Notes under the pieces: model-generated | Databases searched by the model: none | What the model was told of the DNA's origin: nothing | Seen by the model: the letters and a program-made list of their open reading frames with translations, nothing else | Made by a program: the position numbers and the translations under genes | Part shown: piece by piece, positions 1 through 10,700 of the stretch | Layout: every line of letters starts with the position of its first letter | How positions within the stretch are numbered: the stretch's first letter is position 1 | Origin: Laburnicola sp. R22_1 | Taxonomy: Eukaryota > Ascomycota > Dothideomycetes > Pleosporales > Didymosphaeriaceae | NCBI GenBank assembly: GCA_014281115.1 | Contig: JACONQ010000010.1 | Span: 682,001-746,000 of the forward strand | DNA length: 64,000 nucleotides | Direction of reading: 5' to 3'

Positions 1-56
1 CAACCCCCAATCAAATCAATCCCTCAATCAAGCTCCTCACTCACGACCCTCTTAAC

Positions 57-1882
57 ATGGCGCCCAGACCCAAAGATGTCAAGCCCAAATCGAAATCGAA
101 ATCGAAATCGAAATCTCAACCCCAAATCCCACAATCTGAAAACGACTTCTTAGACCAAGCCGATGAGTTCGAACAAGCAGGCGGCAAATGGCGCGCTGGC
201 GATGCGGCAAAAGCAGCGCGGTTCTTCCAGCGGGCTATCGGTGCGTATGATGAGGGGTTGAAGCGGTTTCCGCGCAGCTTTGATCTCGCGTATAATAAGT
301 ATGTGGATCCCTGTCGTTAATTTCTACTTGCCTCATGTCCGATGTTGAGGATATATTCTTTGAGAGGAGCTAATGTGGTCATTGTAGAGCGCACCTGGAG
401 TACGAGATTTGCAGGGACGAGCGCGTCGCTGCGCAGCTGGGGAGCAAGATTGGCCTGCTGGAAGAGACGTTGAGGTCGCATCGTGCGGCGCTGGCGCTGA
501 AGCCGGAGAATCATGAGATTCAGTTTAATACGGGGCAGGTGCTCGCATCGATTGGGGAGGCTTTGTTGGAGGCTGAGGCGCAGGGTGCGGGTACGGCGGC
601 GGCGCGGGGGCTGCTGGAAGAGGGGGTCGAGCTGTTTACAAAGTGTCTTGCTACGCAGCAGAGGGAGTATGAGCAGATGCGGGCTGAGCTTGCGAATGTG
701 GAGAAAGAGCAAGGTGGGCAGGTTCGGAATGAGGAACGGATGGTGGGAGGCGACGAGGAAGAGAGTATGGAGATGGAGTCGACGGGTTCTTCGGCGGGGG
801 GAGAGTGGGCTACAGTCGAAGAGGCACTGACACCAGAAATCCTCCTCGAGACTTGTACCGCGCAACTCGGTGCTCTAACCACGCTTATCGGCTTATATGA
901 CCCCGCTGAAGCCGCCGCCCTCGAAGGACGCACCGAGTAAGTAACCCCAAGACACAAACAACAGGCCTGTGACACCCGCTAATTGCACTCCCCCTCCAGC
1001 CACGGCCTCCAAACCGCAACCACCACCATCCCAACTCTAATCACACTCGTAAACGACTCCCCCTTTCCCCCAGAAGAAGAACCCAAACCCGCCGGACCCA
1101 CACTCTCTATTTCCTCCCCAACCCCAGCATCAGCCCAAGACCCCGCATCCACATCCCCAAAAGATGACGCCCTCCTCGCATCCGCCACCTTCCAAGCCGC
1201 CATCGCAGACCTCTCCTATCGCACCGGCCAAACGCCCGCACCCGACTACGGAAACACACTCACCGCACTCTTCGCGCCTCTAACGCAAACCCAGCCCCCA
1301 CAGCCCCATTCTCCACCCCAACCCGCTCTCACAAACGCCCTATCCGCCCACGCAGACGCGCTCATAGATCTCGCCTCCGCACTAGCAGACTCATCCCCCT
1401 CAGCGCCCACGCTAGAAATCCAATGGACCGCCCTCACCCAAGCGCAACAGCTGCTCACCACGCTATGCAACCCACCACACAACACGCACTTTTCGCCGTC
1501 CCGGCTCGCGGATGTGTTCCTAGCGCGTGGCGATACCGAACTCACGCGGTTCCGGGTTTCGCTGCTTGAGGGCGCGAAGCCCGCGTGGAAGACGAGTAGG
1601 GATGTGTTGGTGGGGAATGCGGGGGTGTTTTATCGGGGCGCGAGAAGTTATGCGGAGAGGGTGGGGAGGGAGGAGGTGGGTAGGGTGGCGGGGGCGAAGG
1701 GGGTGGTTGCGGAGGTGTTGAGGGAGGTTGTTGTTGTTGTTGGGGGTGGGGGGATTGTTGTTGCGAGGAGTGAGTGGAAGGAGAGGAGTGGGGAGGTGGA
1801 GAGGGTGGTGGAGGAGATGGTTGAGGAGGGGGTGTTGGGGAGGGAAGAGGGGGAGGGGGTGTTGAGGATTGTGAACCAATAA
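57..1882 (+). CDS. TPR-repeat protein, UPF0661/Acl4-like
   Basis: Three exons (57-298, 388-936, 1000-1882) give about 557 aa. The joins keep phase: the first restores a conserved NKAHLEYEI stretch, and the second uses a GTAAGT donor at 937. The N-terminus is a Lys-Ser tract followed by a conserved block (DFLDQADEFEQAGGKWRAGD) and helices of TPR type around residues 40-75 and 105-150. The middle is acidic and Ser-rich. The C-terminal third is Gly/Val/Glu rich and less conserved-looking. The N-terminal block resembles the fungal UPF0661 TPR family (S. pombe C16D10.01c type). That family may correspond to the ribosomal-protein chaperone Acl4, but I recall this only loosely, so the function is tentative. 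The start is the first in-frame ATG. The next gene is convergent. Confidence 0.8.
87..115. repeat. AAATCG hexanucleotide tandem repeat
   Basis: Nearly five copies of AAATCG lie inside the first exon of the TPR gene and encode its alternating Lys-Ser tract near the N-terminus. It is a coding microsatellite whose copy number could change without shifting the frame, because the unit is 6 bp. Confidence 0.85.
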
Positions 1883-2220
1883 CGGGGAGGAATATACCGC
1901 GTTGGTTAAGAGGATAGCTGCAGGGGAAAAGGTTCGGTCGCGTATAGTCGGCCTTTGTGTCGGCTGTGCTGGGGTACTACACGGCACGACACTTACACTT
2001 CTTCAGACTTTTGTCTTAGTTAGTACCGCATTCGTGGGTAATTCGTCGTCGTCGCAGCTTCTGCCCTGATTCGAGACCTCACTGTACCCAAGAGGCACCA
2101 CCAGCCCAGTACTCATCACACAGTGGATTTGTAAAAAGCCTAAAAGCGTCTATGGGTCGTTCTAGTCCCCATGATAGACACGCACACGCACTCAAACCCC
2201 CAAACCACCACCCACCCACC
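1883..2220. other. convergent 3' intergenic region
   Basis: This 338-bp spacer lies between the stops of the TPR gene and of the beta-lactamase-like gene. I see no coding pattern, RNA gene or repeat in it. It presumably holds both 3' untranslated regions. Confidence 0.6.
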
Positions 2221-3705
2221 CTACACCAACCCATCATAAACCGCCCTCTCCACCTCCCCCCACGTCCGCACAACCTCCCCATCCCCAAACGGCATCACCT
2301 GCCCCGCTATCATGCCCGCAACCCCCTTCTCCCTATCGCACCACCAGTACAAACCCGCCAATCCACACCACCACGCCGTATTCGCGCCGCGACCCGTCGC
2401 CCCCGGCGCAACCGTCAGGAAGAAGCTGAGTCCCCATCCTTGCGGCGGATTACTATGTTTTAAAAATAGTGAGCACGAGCAGACGAATGTCAAAATGGAA
2501 GGAACAGAGAACTCACTCACCCTTCCTGGGGATACATTTTCGCCACGGTATTCGGCATGAGTGGCTCCGGCGACGGGACCCCTTACGCAGCAAGGAAAAT
2601 TAGTAAAAACCCTTCATCACACAGCGGCGACTCAACTCAACGCTCATACACACACACATACATACCTCCCCTCGCAAAATCCGGCTGCCCCGGAATCTGA
2701 TTCTCCCACATCATCCCCACCGTCTCCTCCCTCAACACCCTGCGCCCCGTCTCAGGACTCACCCCCTCCCCCCACATTCAACAGCGCCGCCAACACTTTA
2801 ACAAACTCCCTCGGCTGCCCGAACAGCCCCGCGCCCGCACTGTGGAAAAGAACGATCTTGTTGCTCCGGCGTAGTCTGCAAGAGCGCCCGTGGCCGCGTC
2901 GCGCTGGTGCATGTACGCGAGGTTGGATTTCATGGCTGCGGGGGGGGGACATGGTGAGGTGGGTGATGCCCAGGGGCGCGAAGACGTGCTTGGCCATGTA
3001 CGTGTTTAGTTTTTGGTGGGTGGTGCGCTCGAGGATTATTCCGGCCCAGTCGAGGCTTATCTGTGTGGTGGATTTGTTCGTTCGTTGTTTTTTTTTGGGG
3101 GTTTGGGGTGGTTCGGGGCTCATGTTGTTGGACAGGCACGTACGCTGTATTCCCCGTGCTGCCTGCATGGGTGGCAGTGCATGTGTGAGCATTGTCTCGA
3201 TAAGCAACGTTTCTCCTGAAAAACTACTTACCAGGCTGGTTGACCATGGGAGAGTGCAGGATGTGCTCTTCGTCGCCGTTGAATTCTAGTTGTACCGTTA
3301 CGTTAGCATACTTCCGGCCCTGAAGAGTGCCTTATCTCTAAAAATATCGAACTTGATACTGACCAAAAATCCCACCAGGCCGCCCCTGCTCTACTAGTTG
3401 CAGCACGGCGATGGTAGCGACAATCTTAGTACAAGAGGCGATCCCTGATGGATGCAAGAAGGATTAGTTGATGGATTGGGAAAGGAGATCACGTTTAAAC
3501 TTGCAGAAGCTTGTGTCCATGTTCATGGGGTCCTGGGAGTTGACGGAGCATGTACCCGAAGCATGCTCGACGAGGGTCTTGCGACGAAGACGAGGCCATT
3601 CACGCCAGTGGGCCCTTTTTTGGTGGCCTCGTCGAGCACCGCCTTCACGTTTTGAATACCCTGGGCTGAGAGAGGCATGGCGAGTGGGAAGAAAGTGGCT
3701 TGCAT
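2221..3705 (-). pseudogene. serine beta-lactamase-like/esterase family protein, frame-broken
   Basis: The pieces of a fungal beta-lactamase-related protein (class C, EstB/LovD-like fold) can be read in order on the minus strand. A start at 3705 is followed by an N-terminal exon with the VNGLVFVA strand. A piece around 3330-3425 carries the S-C-T-K nucleophile motif (SxxK) followed by a LQLVEQG helix. Next come an ISLDWAGIILERTT helix near 3040, a NLAYMHQRD block near 2900, SAGAGLFGQPRE near 2830, and an intact C-terminal exon (2221-2452) with WWCDREKGVAG and EVERAVYDGL. The reading frame changes at least three times inside what should be one exon, each time at a homopolymer: the G run at 2940-2948, a T/A run near 2860, and a G/C run near 2765. 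Introns at 2453-2520 and elsewhere look normal. This is either a recently decayed gene or one with base-calling errors in homopolymers. The substrate cannot be predicted. Confidence 0.75.
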
Positions 3706-4184
3706 ATTGCAATGGAGAGTAGAGGATAGAGGAGGTCTGGAGCTTGCAGGTGCGGGGAACAAAACAATTGTACTTCCGACGCCGTCCGGGCGAAGTCCTT
3801 CGCATATGTTATTCAATTGCCGAGCTAACTACTGTTACGCCCGGGATGAGCTGGCAAATGTACTACGGTGAGAGGTTAGACCTCCTGCTGACGTCCAACC
3901 TAGGTAGTTGCGCCTGCCGAGCTCCTCAAGCTCCCACGTTTCAAGCAGCTCGCTCAACCACACTTCCGTGCGGGGTTCATTTTACCGGGCCGCTTGTCTA
4001 ATGCGTAGTGGAGCTATACTACTTCGTAATTCGATCGCCCAAATCAAGACGTGGCGAAAGTTGGTGTAGGATCCCCAAAAAGGACATTGCGTTCATGTTG
4101 GCGGTTTCGGCATGGATCAAAAGATGGCATACTCGTTCTTTGATGACTTCAACCCCGTTTCCCACACGAGCCTACCATTTTCCC
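3706..4184. other. intergenic, no feature seen
   Basis: This 479-bp stretch lies between the start of the beta-lactamase-like gene and the stop of the PIG-S gene, both on the minus strand. No coding pattern or RNA gene is visible. It should contain the promoter of the beta-lactamase-like gene and the PIG-S 3' untranslated region. Confidence 0.5.
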
Positions 4185-5932
4185 TCATTTTCTCCTAAGA
4201 GCCGCAAAACCAGCCTTCAACTCCTTCAAACCTGCCATTACCAGAGGTACGGCAACGGGCCCAAGAAGCGGCAGGTAAACAGCAACTTTGTGCTCATCCG
4301 GGAAGTACACCTGGCCCACCATAGACCGCTCGAAGAATGCTCTTTCAGCTTCGCCGTCTGCGATCCTTGCATGCTCTAAGGCGTCCTGGAAACTTCCCGC
4401 GCGCAAGCAGTCGCATGCCTGCTGAAGGTGGGTCAAAGTGAGACTCACAGACTTGGCAACAGAGTCAGGCACCGGAATGGAAGGCATTTTTTGGTACACT
4501 TGCGCCAGGGCGCCCAGAGTAGATGATGCAGAAAATATGAGGGACGCAGCATGGACCCGTGTCAAAGTAGAGAGCCGGAGAGGTAACGAAGCCGGCGTCT
4601 GAGGCAGGCCAAGAAGCGCACTCAGCTGACTGGAGAAGGTTTGCATGGCCGGCACGAGAGCTTCTTTAGACAGTGTTGTGGGTGTAGTCTCATGTGAAGG
4701 AGGGTTTAGAATCATGACGCCGCCCCATTGGGGTATCAACCAGCTGTTTGCCCTGCTTCCTTGGACGAGCAACGGAGACTGGGTCGCCTCTGGAACGTAT
4801 AAGGCGAAGTTGATGGTAGGACCCTTGCCGATGCTGGGGCTGAGAGGCCATTCGGCAGCGTTGACAAACCCACTAAGATCTTCCTTGGACAGTGTCCATG
4901 CCTTGGCGTTCTCGTCGTATTCGGGCTGGCGAATGGACGGTGAAAAGGCGGCGTAGAGCTGAAGCTGGGTATCAATGGTGAAGTTGCTGATTGACGAGAA
5001 AGACGCCAGCATGGGAGCCATGTATTGGCGTAGAGCGGCGTCAATATCCCAGGAGGAAGGAGTCGATGTCGGGGTGAACAAGGAGAAGGTCAGATGATAG
5101 GTGGGTGCGTATTTGAACGCCCGCGTCGATTGACGCTGGAGCTCGGCCGCCGTCTCCGGAGACAACGGCTTGGACGGGGCGCCGTTGCCACGGGCGACAC
5201 CAGAGAGCAGATGGGCCAGTTGCGCCTGCTCTTCGGCATAGATCTGGTGCAGTTCCTGGGCAATGTAGGTGGCGAGCGCCGAGCCGGTCGATGAAGACGA
5301 CGGGATCTGGCTCGCCGAATAGTACACGTCGAGGGTAGCCGAGTATGGATGCAGGTGCGAGCGAGGTGTGGCGCCTGTTTGCACCTGGATCAAGCGGATA
5401 GACAGGGCGACATGGTCGTCTCCGGCCGCCGGGGCGATGCCGTCCACGACCACCTGCTGCGAGGCGTTCGCTGGCGCGGGTGCATCGGCGAGTGCGAGGC
5501 GCAGATGGTGGGCCGAGAAATCGTTGAGGTCGTCGAGGGCGTGTTGCGTAGCGCGGAGCAGATGGGAGGCGTCGTGGGGAGGCTGCGGGGCGTCGACTGC
5601 GATGCGGAGAGGGAAGACGGGCTTGCAGACCTGTGCGCGCGTCAGCAGAGCCCGGCCGTGTGCATGTCGCTGCCTACCTTTGCTTCGGCCCAGGCCGTCA
5701 TGTCCTGCAGCGGCAGGTCGGCGCGGTAGATGGCCGTCGTCGTCCACCATACGGGGAGGCCCAGGAAGACGACGACGGCCCAGAAGGAGACGATGACGGC
5801 GCGCCGCAGCCACAGGCTCTCTTTGCTTTCCGGAGGCGGCTGCTGCCTCGCGGGAGCCGCATTGGGAGCCGCCGGCGCGGTCTCTGGCCCTGGCGACGCC
5901 ATGTTGCCCGTGTACTGCAGGTGTGTCGACAT
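4185..5932 (-). CDS. GPI17: GPI transamidase component PIG-S (Gpi17)
   Basis: Two exons (5678-5932 and 4185-5630, intron 5631-5677) encode about 566 aa. PIG-S is a subunit of the ER-membrane GPI transamidase, which attaches preassembled GPI anchors to the C-termini of secretory proteins. After a short Pro/Ala-rich cytosolic end there is a membrane segment around residues 45-70, followed by the conserved start of the lumenal domain (VCKPVFPLRIAVDAP). The WGGVMILNPPS block in the C-terminal half and the hydrophobic second membrane segment near the C-terminus (LPLLGPVAVPLVMAGL) fit the two-pass PIG-S topology. Length matches the family (about 530-600 aa). The intron sits exactly between AEAK and VCKP and leaves phase 0. 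A second in-frame Met eleven codons downstream could also serve as start. Confidence 0.93.
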
Positions 5933-6156
5933 TCGAGGTCGCTTGAAGACATCTTGGCATGAAGCACTAGTACAAAGTGCATGGAACTGACTCAGCGCGA
6001 CTTCTCCCCTCCGATGGCACAGACATCACAATCACGGGGACGGAAGAGAACCCCGTCTGTATAGTATACGCAGCGTGATTTCAAACTTGTTCTGAAGTCA
6101 AGAGCTTAAATCATCGTATTGGTGGACAACAATCTACGCGTCCATCTTCTTACCAC

Positions 6157-7918
6157 TTAATACATGTACCTAAAGTTCGGATTCTCCTTGTCCGTCAAAT
6201 CGTCAAAAGCGTGCACGAGGTCGTCATCGTTCGCCTCGGCCACCTGCGCAGCCAGCTTGTCCCTCTTGCTGTTACGCATCATAAAGTTGAATCGCAAAAA
6301 GGCGAGCACGATGACCAGCAACACGTAGCATCCCATGTGAGTCGAGAAAGCGATGAAATACCGAGGCTTGTCCTTGTCGAGGAAGACCTGGGGCCCGATC
6401 GCGTTTCCGACGCACCACGCGACGAAGTTCATGGCAACCACAGTGGACTTCTTGGTTTGACCAGCAATGTTGCGTGAGAGCAGTGACATGGAGAGGGTCT
6501 GAGCTGCCCAGAAGGACAGTACCATGTAGTAACTGATCAGAAGCCCAACCTGGGTGGCTTTGTCGTGCAGTACCACCGTCATCAACACGATGGTGCCAAT
6601 AAACGACCTAAGATTCATTAGCAGCTTCCTTCTCCAATGCCGAGGAACAAGCTTACGGGATGACATAGATGGCCATAATAATAAGATTCTGCTTTGTCTT
6701 GTTTGCAAAATAGGTCGCACTGAGGAGCGTGATAATAATGACCGCGCCCAAGACCATGGCAAGCAGTTGGGTTTCCAGAACGGTGAAATCAAAACCCTTG
6801 ATAATGATGTTGGCAAAGCCCCCAAGACCTGAGGTGGGCAGGGTCGTGCAAATGGCGATCAGGCAGTAGCACCAGGACTGCGGGTCGGTGAGCGCCTCCT
6901 TCATCTGGTACATACGGAACTTCTTGTTCTGGAGACCAGTTTGGTTGGAACGGACGCGTTCGATCATGAGCTTCTTGTCTTCTTCCGAAAAGCACTTGGC
7001 ACGCATAGGGCTGTCTGCATCACTATTTAGCTCATGCACCACCCACGTTCAGGGACAAGACTTACCGGGAAGCCACCAGATGACAAAGACACCCCAGATG
7101 AAGGAAAAAATACCGTATGTCATAAAAATAGCCTGCCAGGACCTAATAGGCGAGGGAGGGGACTTGATGAGACTGAAGCAATAGGCTAGTAGACCACCGA
7201 CAATCTGCTGCATACCGTTCATCATATACCAGTACGTCACGATCTGGGCTTGCTCCTCTCGCTTGTACCACATGGAACTGAGGATCAAGAAGCATGGCTG
7301 GCAGACGGCTTCGAATATACCAAGCAGTGTTCTGACCGCAACCAGGGCTGGAAAGCTGTTGCAAGCAGCGTGGAGAGCGAGGACAGCGGACCAGGCCATG
7401 ATGTTAAAGCCCAAGTACTTTGCAATGGGCAGGCGTTGAATCAACCAGTTGGTGGGAAACTCGACGATCAGGACCGCGATATAGATACAGGTTGTAAGCC
7501 AGGCAAACTGTGAATTGTTAGTACATGGATCGGGCCGGCAAATCCGAACAGCATCTTGGTTGCAATGGCTTACCTTGCTGTTGTCCGTCAAGACCGGAAT
7601 GTCTTCGCGTATACCCATGATACTGGCGAACGACATGGTGCCCTTGTCCAGTGCCTGCAAAAAATAGGTGAAGACCATGATAGGAAGCACGCGCCGGTCA
7701 ATCATCTTTTTCAACCTTTTGTTCTCCTCTTCCGTAATCACGACGGCCCCGGCGTTCGCATATTTGGCTACTTCGTGGTCGATACGGTCGTAGTTGATGT
7801 GGGCTCCCTTCTCGTCTCTTGACGTGACACGTTCGACTTCGGCGACGTCGCGTTTCTCATCGATACCACGAACACCCTCGGGAGCGGCGTATACTTCGCT
7901 GTTCACCGATCTGGCCAT
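6157..7918 (-). CDS. MFS transporter, Dal5/allantoate permease (ACS) family
   Basis: Four exons (7574-7918, 7066-7507, 6657-7014, 6157-6607) give about 531 aa. The protein has the anion:cation symporter layout of the major facilitator superfamily. There is a long N-terminal cytosolic region, LQALDKGTMSFASIMG in helix 1, and an RTLLGIFEAVCQPCF stretch in the fourth to fifth helix region. The central loop carries the typical LPDSPMRAKCFSEEDK signature, and six more helices follow. The exon 2/3 join restores that signature, which fixes the acceptor at 7015. Relatives carry allantoate, nicotinate, pantothenate or small sugar acids, so the substrate cannot be read from sequence. It is divergently transcribed from a GH105 hydrolase across 963 bp, which suggests, but does not show, uptake of uronate-containing oligosaccharides. 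Confidence 0.92.
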
Positions 7919-8881
7919 GGTGGAGGTAGCTGCAATGAATGGACTTGCGAGGAAAGAAGGTGGAAAGGGGGATTCCAGGCCACGATGAGATCCAAGAAGA
8001 AGTGGAGTTGTGCATCTAAGTACTCCTAGGGTCGCATCCGGAAAAACTGATATAGCCCAGCATCGCGGCCATGCTACCTTTTCGGTGCAACACCAACCCG
8101 CTCCATTATTGGCAGATTTCGCGTAGTCAGACTCGCCACGACCAAGAACCTGTGTTGCTCAATCCATTTCCGGTTTAACGGTATGCGGGATGGCACAGCA
8201 ACCCCTATCACAAGCCCTCGGCTGAGTCGACCCCGGATCAAGCTCTCCACATCAACGGCTGGCCGCCCCGGTGGAGGTGGAGCTTGTGCGGCGTAAGCGG
8301 AGGACCGTCGAATGAATACCTTGGCATGCACCATCGGGCGAAAGGACGCCGAAAACTGCACGCAGGCTTGCCATGTGCAGTCCGCCCATCGTTTTGTCGT
8401 TCGCGAGTGTCGGGCAGAAGACTGCTTCGTGGATGGTGGAAAATTCTCTCCGGTGGCTTCTTGGGGATTCTAGCGTGCTTTCCCCAGGATCATCCAACCT
8501 CGTTCCAAGGTCCCGACCCCGGACTCGTGACCCCAGATTTACCTAGGTAGATGGTCGGTGCATCTGTCAACGAACGAACTCTCGGCGCCGCACACCGGCT
8601 GCTTTTCCCAATTCTCAATACACCGTGATCCCCAGTTTACCGCATGGCGTCGGGCCACACTGCAACGACAGTCGGTGTATTGCAGAGCGATTGTGTAGTT
8701 CTGCGCGTTATACCTATCAACTTGGCTGCCCCGAACATCTTAGCCTCGTAGAAACCACACCGAAGCTGACATCGAAAACGCCTTCGTCTTTCCCGAGAGA
8801 AGAGAAATTGATTCATTGTCTTCCAGTAGACGATACATCCAATCGACCGAGATTCGAGGTCGCGAAGCGCATTAACCCAAC
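7919..8881. promoter_or_regulatory. shared divergent promoter region (MFS carrier / GH105)
   Basis: This 963-bp spacer lies between the start codons of the MFS transporter (minus) and the GH105 hydrolase (plus). It contains no convincing coding sequence. Both promoters must lie here, which makes co-regulation plausible. I did not identify a specific activator site with confidence. Confidence 0.6.
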
Positions 8882-10015
8882 ATGTCGACCCTCACTGTCC
8901 ATGGCCTCAAGTCGGACCAGATCCACTCCGCCATCCAATTGCTCACCCACAACCTAGTCAACATCCACGACACAACCGGCGAATTTCTCCTCAAGCTCGA
9001 AGACGGCCGCGTAATCGACACGAAAGGTTGGGACGGGTGGGAATGGACGCACGGCATCGGGCTCTACGGCCTATGGCACTACTACACCCTCACGGGCTCG
9101 CAAAACACCAAAGACATCATGACTGGCTGGTTCCAGAAACAACTGGCCAAGGGCACGACCAAGAACATCAACACCATGAGTCCCTTCTTGACGCTCGCAT
9201 ACTTGTACGAGGAGACGGGGGACCGGACGTACGTGCCGTGGCTAGATACGTGGGCGGAGTGGCTTATGAATGGCTTGCCAAAGACAAAATATGGGGGGTT
9301 CCAGCACGAGACGTACAACTCGTTCAACAAAGACGAGCTGTGGGACGATACGCTGATGATGAGCGCACTCCCCCTGGCTAAGATAGGGCTCACCCTGAAC
9401 CGGCCCGAGTACGTGGAAGAAGCAAAGAAGCAGTTTATGCTGCACTGCCAGTACCTTTGCGACACCACGACAGGCCTCTTTTACCACGGCTGGAAGTGGG
9501 AAGAGGGCGAGAATGGCGTCGTAGGACACAACTTCGCCAAAGCACGGTGGGCGCGGGGTAACTCCTGGCTCACAATTGCCATTCCCGACTTTGTCGAACT
9601 GCTGCACCTCCAGCCCGGCGACCCACTCCGTGTGTTTCTCCTCGGTATCCTCGACGCGCAATGCAAAGCGCTCGTCAAACTACAAGCTGATAATGGCATG
9701 TGGCGGACGTTGCTCGACATCCCCGCCAGCGAAGGAAGCTACGAAGAAGCATCTGCGACGGCAGGCTTCGCATACGGGATGTTGAAAGGTGTACGGAAAG
9801 GATATCTCGGGAAAGAATATCTTGAGCCGGCTGTGAATGCCATCAAGGCGGTCTTGGGCAAGATCAACCCGGAAGGCGAACTGCTGGAGGTGAGCTTTGG
9901 CACGGCGATGGGGCACTCGCTGCAGCACTACAAGGACATCGCACTCACGAGTATGCCGTACGGGCAGGCCATGGCGATAATGGCTCTTGGCGAGTTTCTG
10001 AGGACATTTATTTAG
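8882..10015 (+). CDS. glycoside hydrolase family 105, unsaturated rhamnogalacturonyl/glycuronyl hydrolase
   Basis: A single-exon gene of 377 aa. It belongs to the (alpha/alpha)6-barrel family of YteR/YesR, which hydrolyses the unsaturated galacturonyl residue left at the non-reducing end by pectin or rhamnogalacturonan lyases. Visible family blocks are KGWDGWEWTHGIGLYGLWHY (residues 48-67), the catalytic region DELWDDTLMM (151-160, where Asp155 or Asp156 should be the general acid), YHGWKWEEG around 200, ARWARGNSWL around 220, and SATAGFAYGM in the last barrel helices. No signal peptide is seen, so it probably acts inside the cell on imported oligosaccharides. The start has an AACATGTC context and the N-terminus matches usual family length. 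The divergent MFS neighbour fits such a role. Confidence 0.93.
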   Translation: MSTLTVHGLKSDQIHSAIQLLTHNLVNIHDTTGEFLLKLEDGRVIDTKGWDGWEWTHGIGLYGLWHYYTLTGSQNTKDIMTGWFQKQLAKGTTKNINTMSPFLTLAYLYEETGDRTYVPWLDTWAEWLMNGLPKTKYGGFQHETYNSFNKDELWDDTLMMSALPLAKIGLTLNRPEYVEEAKKQFMLHCQYLCDTTTGLFYHGWKWEEGENGVVGHNFAKARWARGNSWLTIAIPDFVELLHLQPGDPLRVFLLGILDAQCKALVKLQADNGMWRTLLDIPASEGSYEEASATAGFAYGMLKGVRKGYLGKEYLEPAVNAIKAVLGKINPEGELLEVSFGTAMGHSLQHYKDIALTSMPYGQAMAIMALGEFLRTFI

Positions 10016-10369
10016 ATGAGGCAGCAGACGGGCTAAGAATACAAACCGTGGTTGCATGATGCACAGGTGGCTTGCTGGACAATTGCCATGCACCGACGCG
10101 ATGTGTTTGTGCGCCAGTATCGTTTTTTGATTCGCATGGCACACACTCGTTCCTCTTTGCCGGCAAGAGGAGCATCCCGCTGGCGATTGCTAGAAAACGG
10201 ACACCTGGCGATTGCAGCCTGCAGGTGAGCAGGCCGTGCACGACGATAGCAAGGCGCCCTGCGGCTGCTGCGAGGCGGTTGCTAGGGAAGGCGTAATGGA
10301 GGGCGGTGAAGGCAGCGCGGGGCACCATTGGCCCCTGCGCTGTTTCGCCGCGATTCTGCCGACCTGTCT
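10016..10369. other. intergenic between GH105 and the HSP90 promoter
   Basis: This 354-bp stretch lies downstream of the GH105 stop and upstream of the HSP90 core promoter. No coding pattern was recognised. It holds the GH105 3' untranslated region and distal HSP90 regulatory DNA. Confidence 0.5.
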
Positions 10370-10384
10370 AGAAGATTCTCGAGC
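10370..10384 (+). promoter_or_regulatory. heat-shock element
   Basis: Three contiguous inverted pentamers, AGAAG-ATTCT-CGAGC, follow the nGAAnnTTCnnGAAn pattern bound by heat-shock factor, with one mismatch in the last unit. The site lies about 15 bp upstream of a TATA box and 330 bp upstream of the HSP90 start codon, as expected for an Hsf1 target. Confidence 0.8.
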
Positions 10385-10397
10385 TCCACTGGCGCCG

Positions 10398-10404
10398 TAT
10401 ATAT
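10398..10404 (+). promoter_or_regulatory. TATA box of HSP90
   Basis: TATATAT lies just downstream of the heat-shock element and upstream of a pyrimidine-rich leader. This is a typical arrangement for a strong inducible fungal promoter. Confidence 0.7.
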
Positions 10405-10700
10405 GCCCTCGCCTGAAAATCTCAAGCTGCTTGTTCTCCATTCTCTCCAGCTGATCTTCTCGACCCGCTGCAGACGTCCCTGCCTCTAGCTCTCTCCACG
10501 AACAGCTTTACATACAGCTTCAGAGCTTCCCACACCTAATTGTAAGTGCTCCGCACACCTCTAGCCGTCACCCCGCTTGAAGGCGCCAGCCCACCACGCC
10601 GAAAACTTGTCCCTCCCCCTTCTCTTTCTCTCGCTCTCAGCCATCTCGATACTCCGTCTAACACGGCGACTAGTTCTCGACCGACCCACGCACATCCACC

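Noticed and set aside
1899..1965. tRNA-like stretch (GGTTAAGAGGA ... GGTTCGGTC)
   Set aside because: A-box and B-box matches are poor and no cloverleaf with a 7-bp acceptor stem could be drawn.
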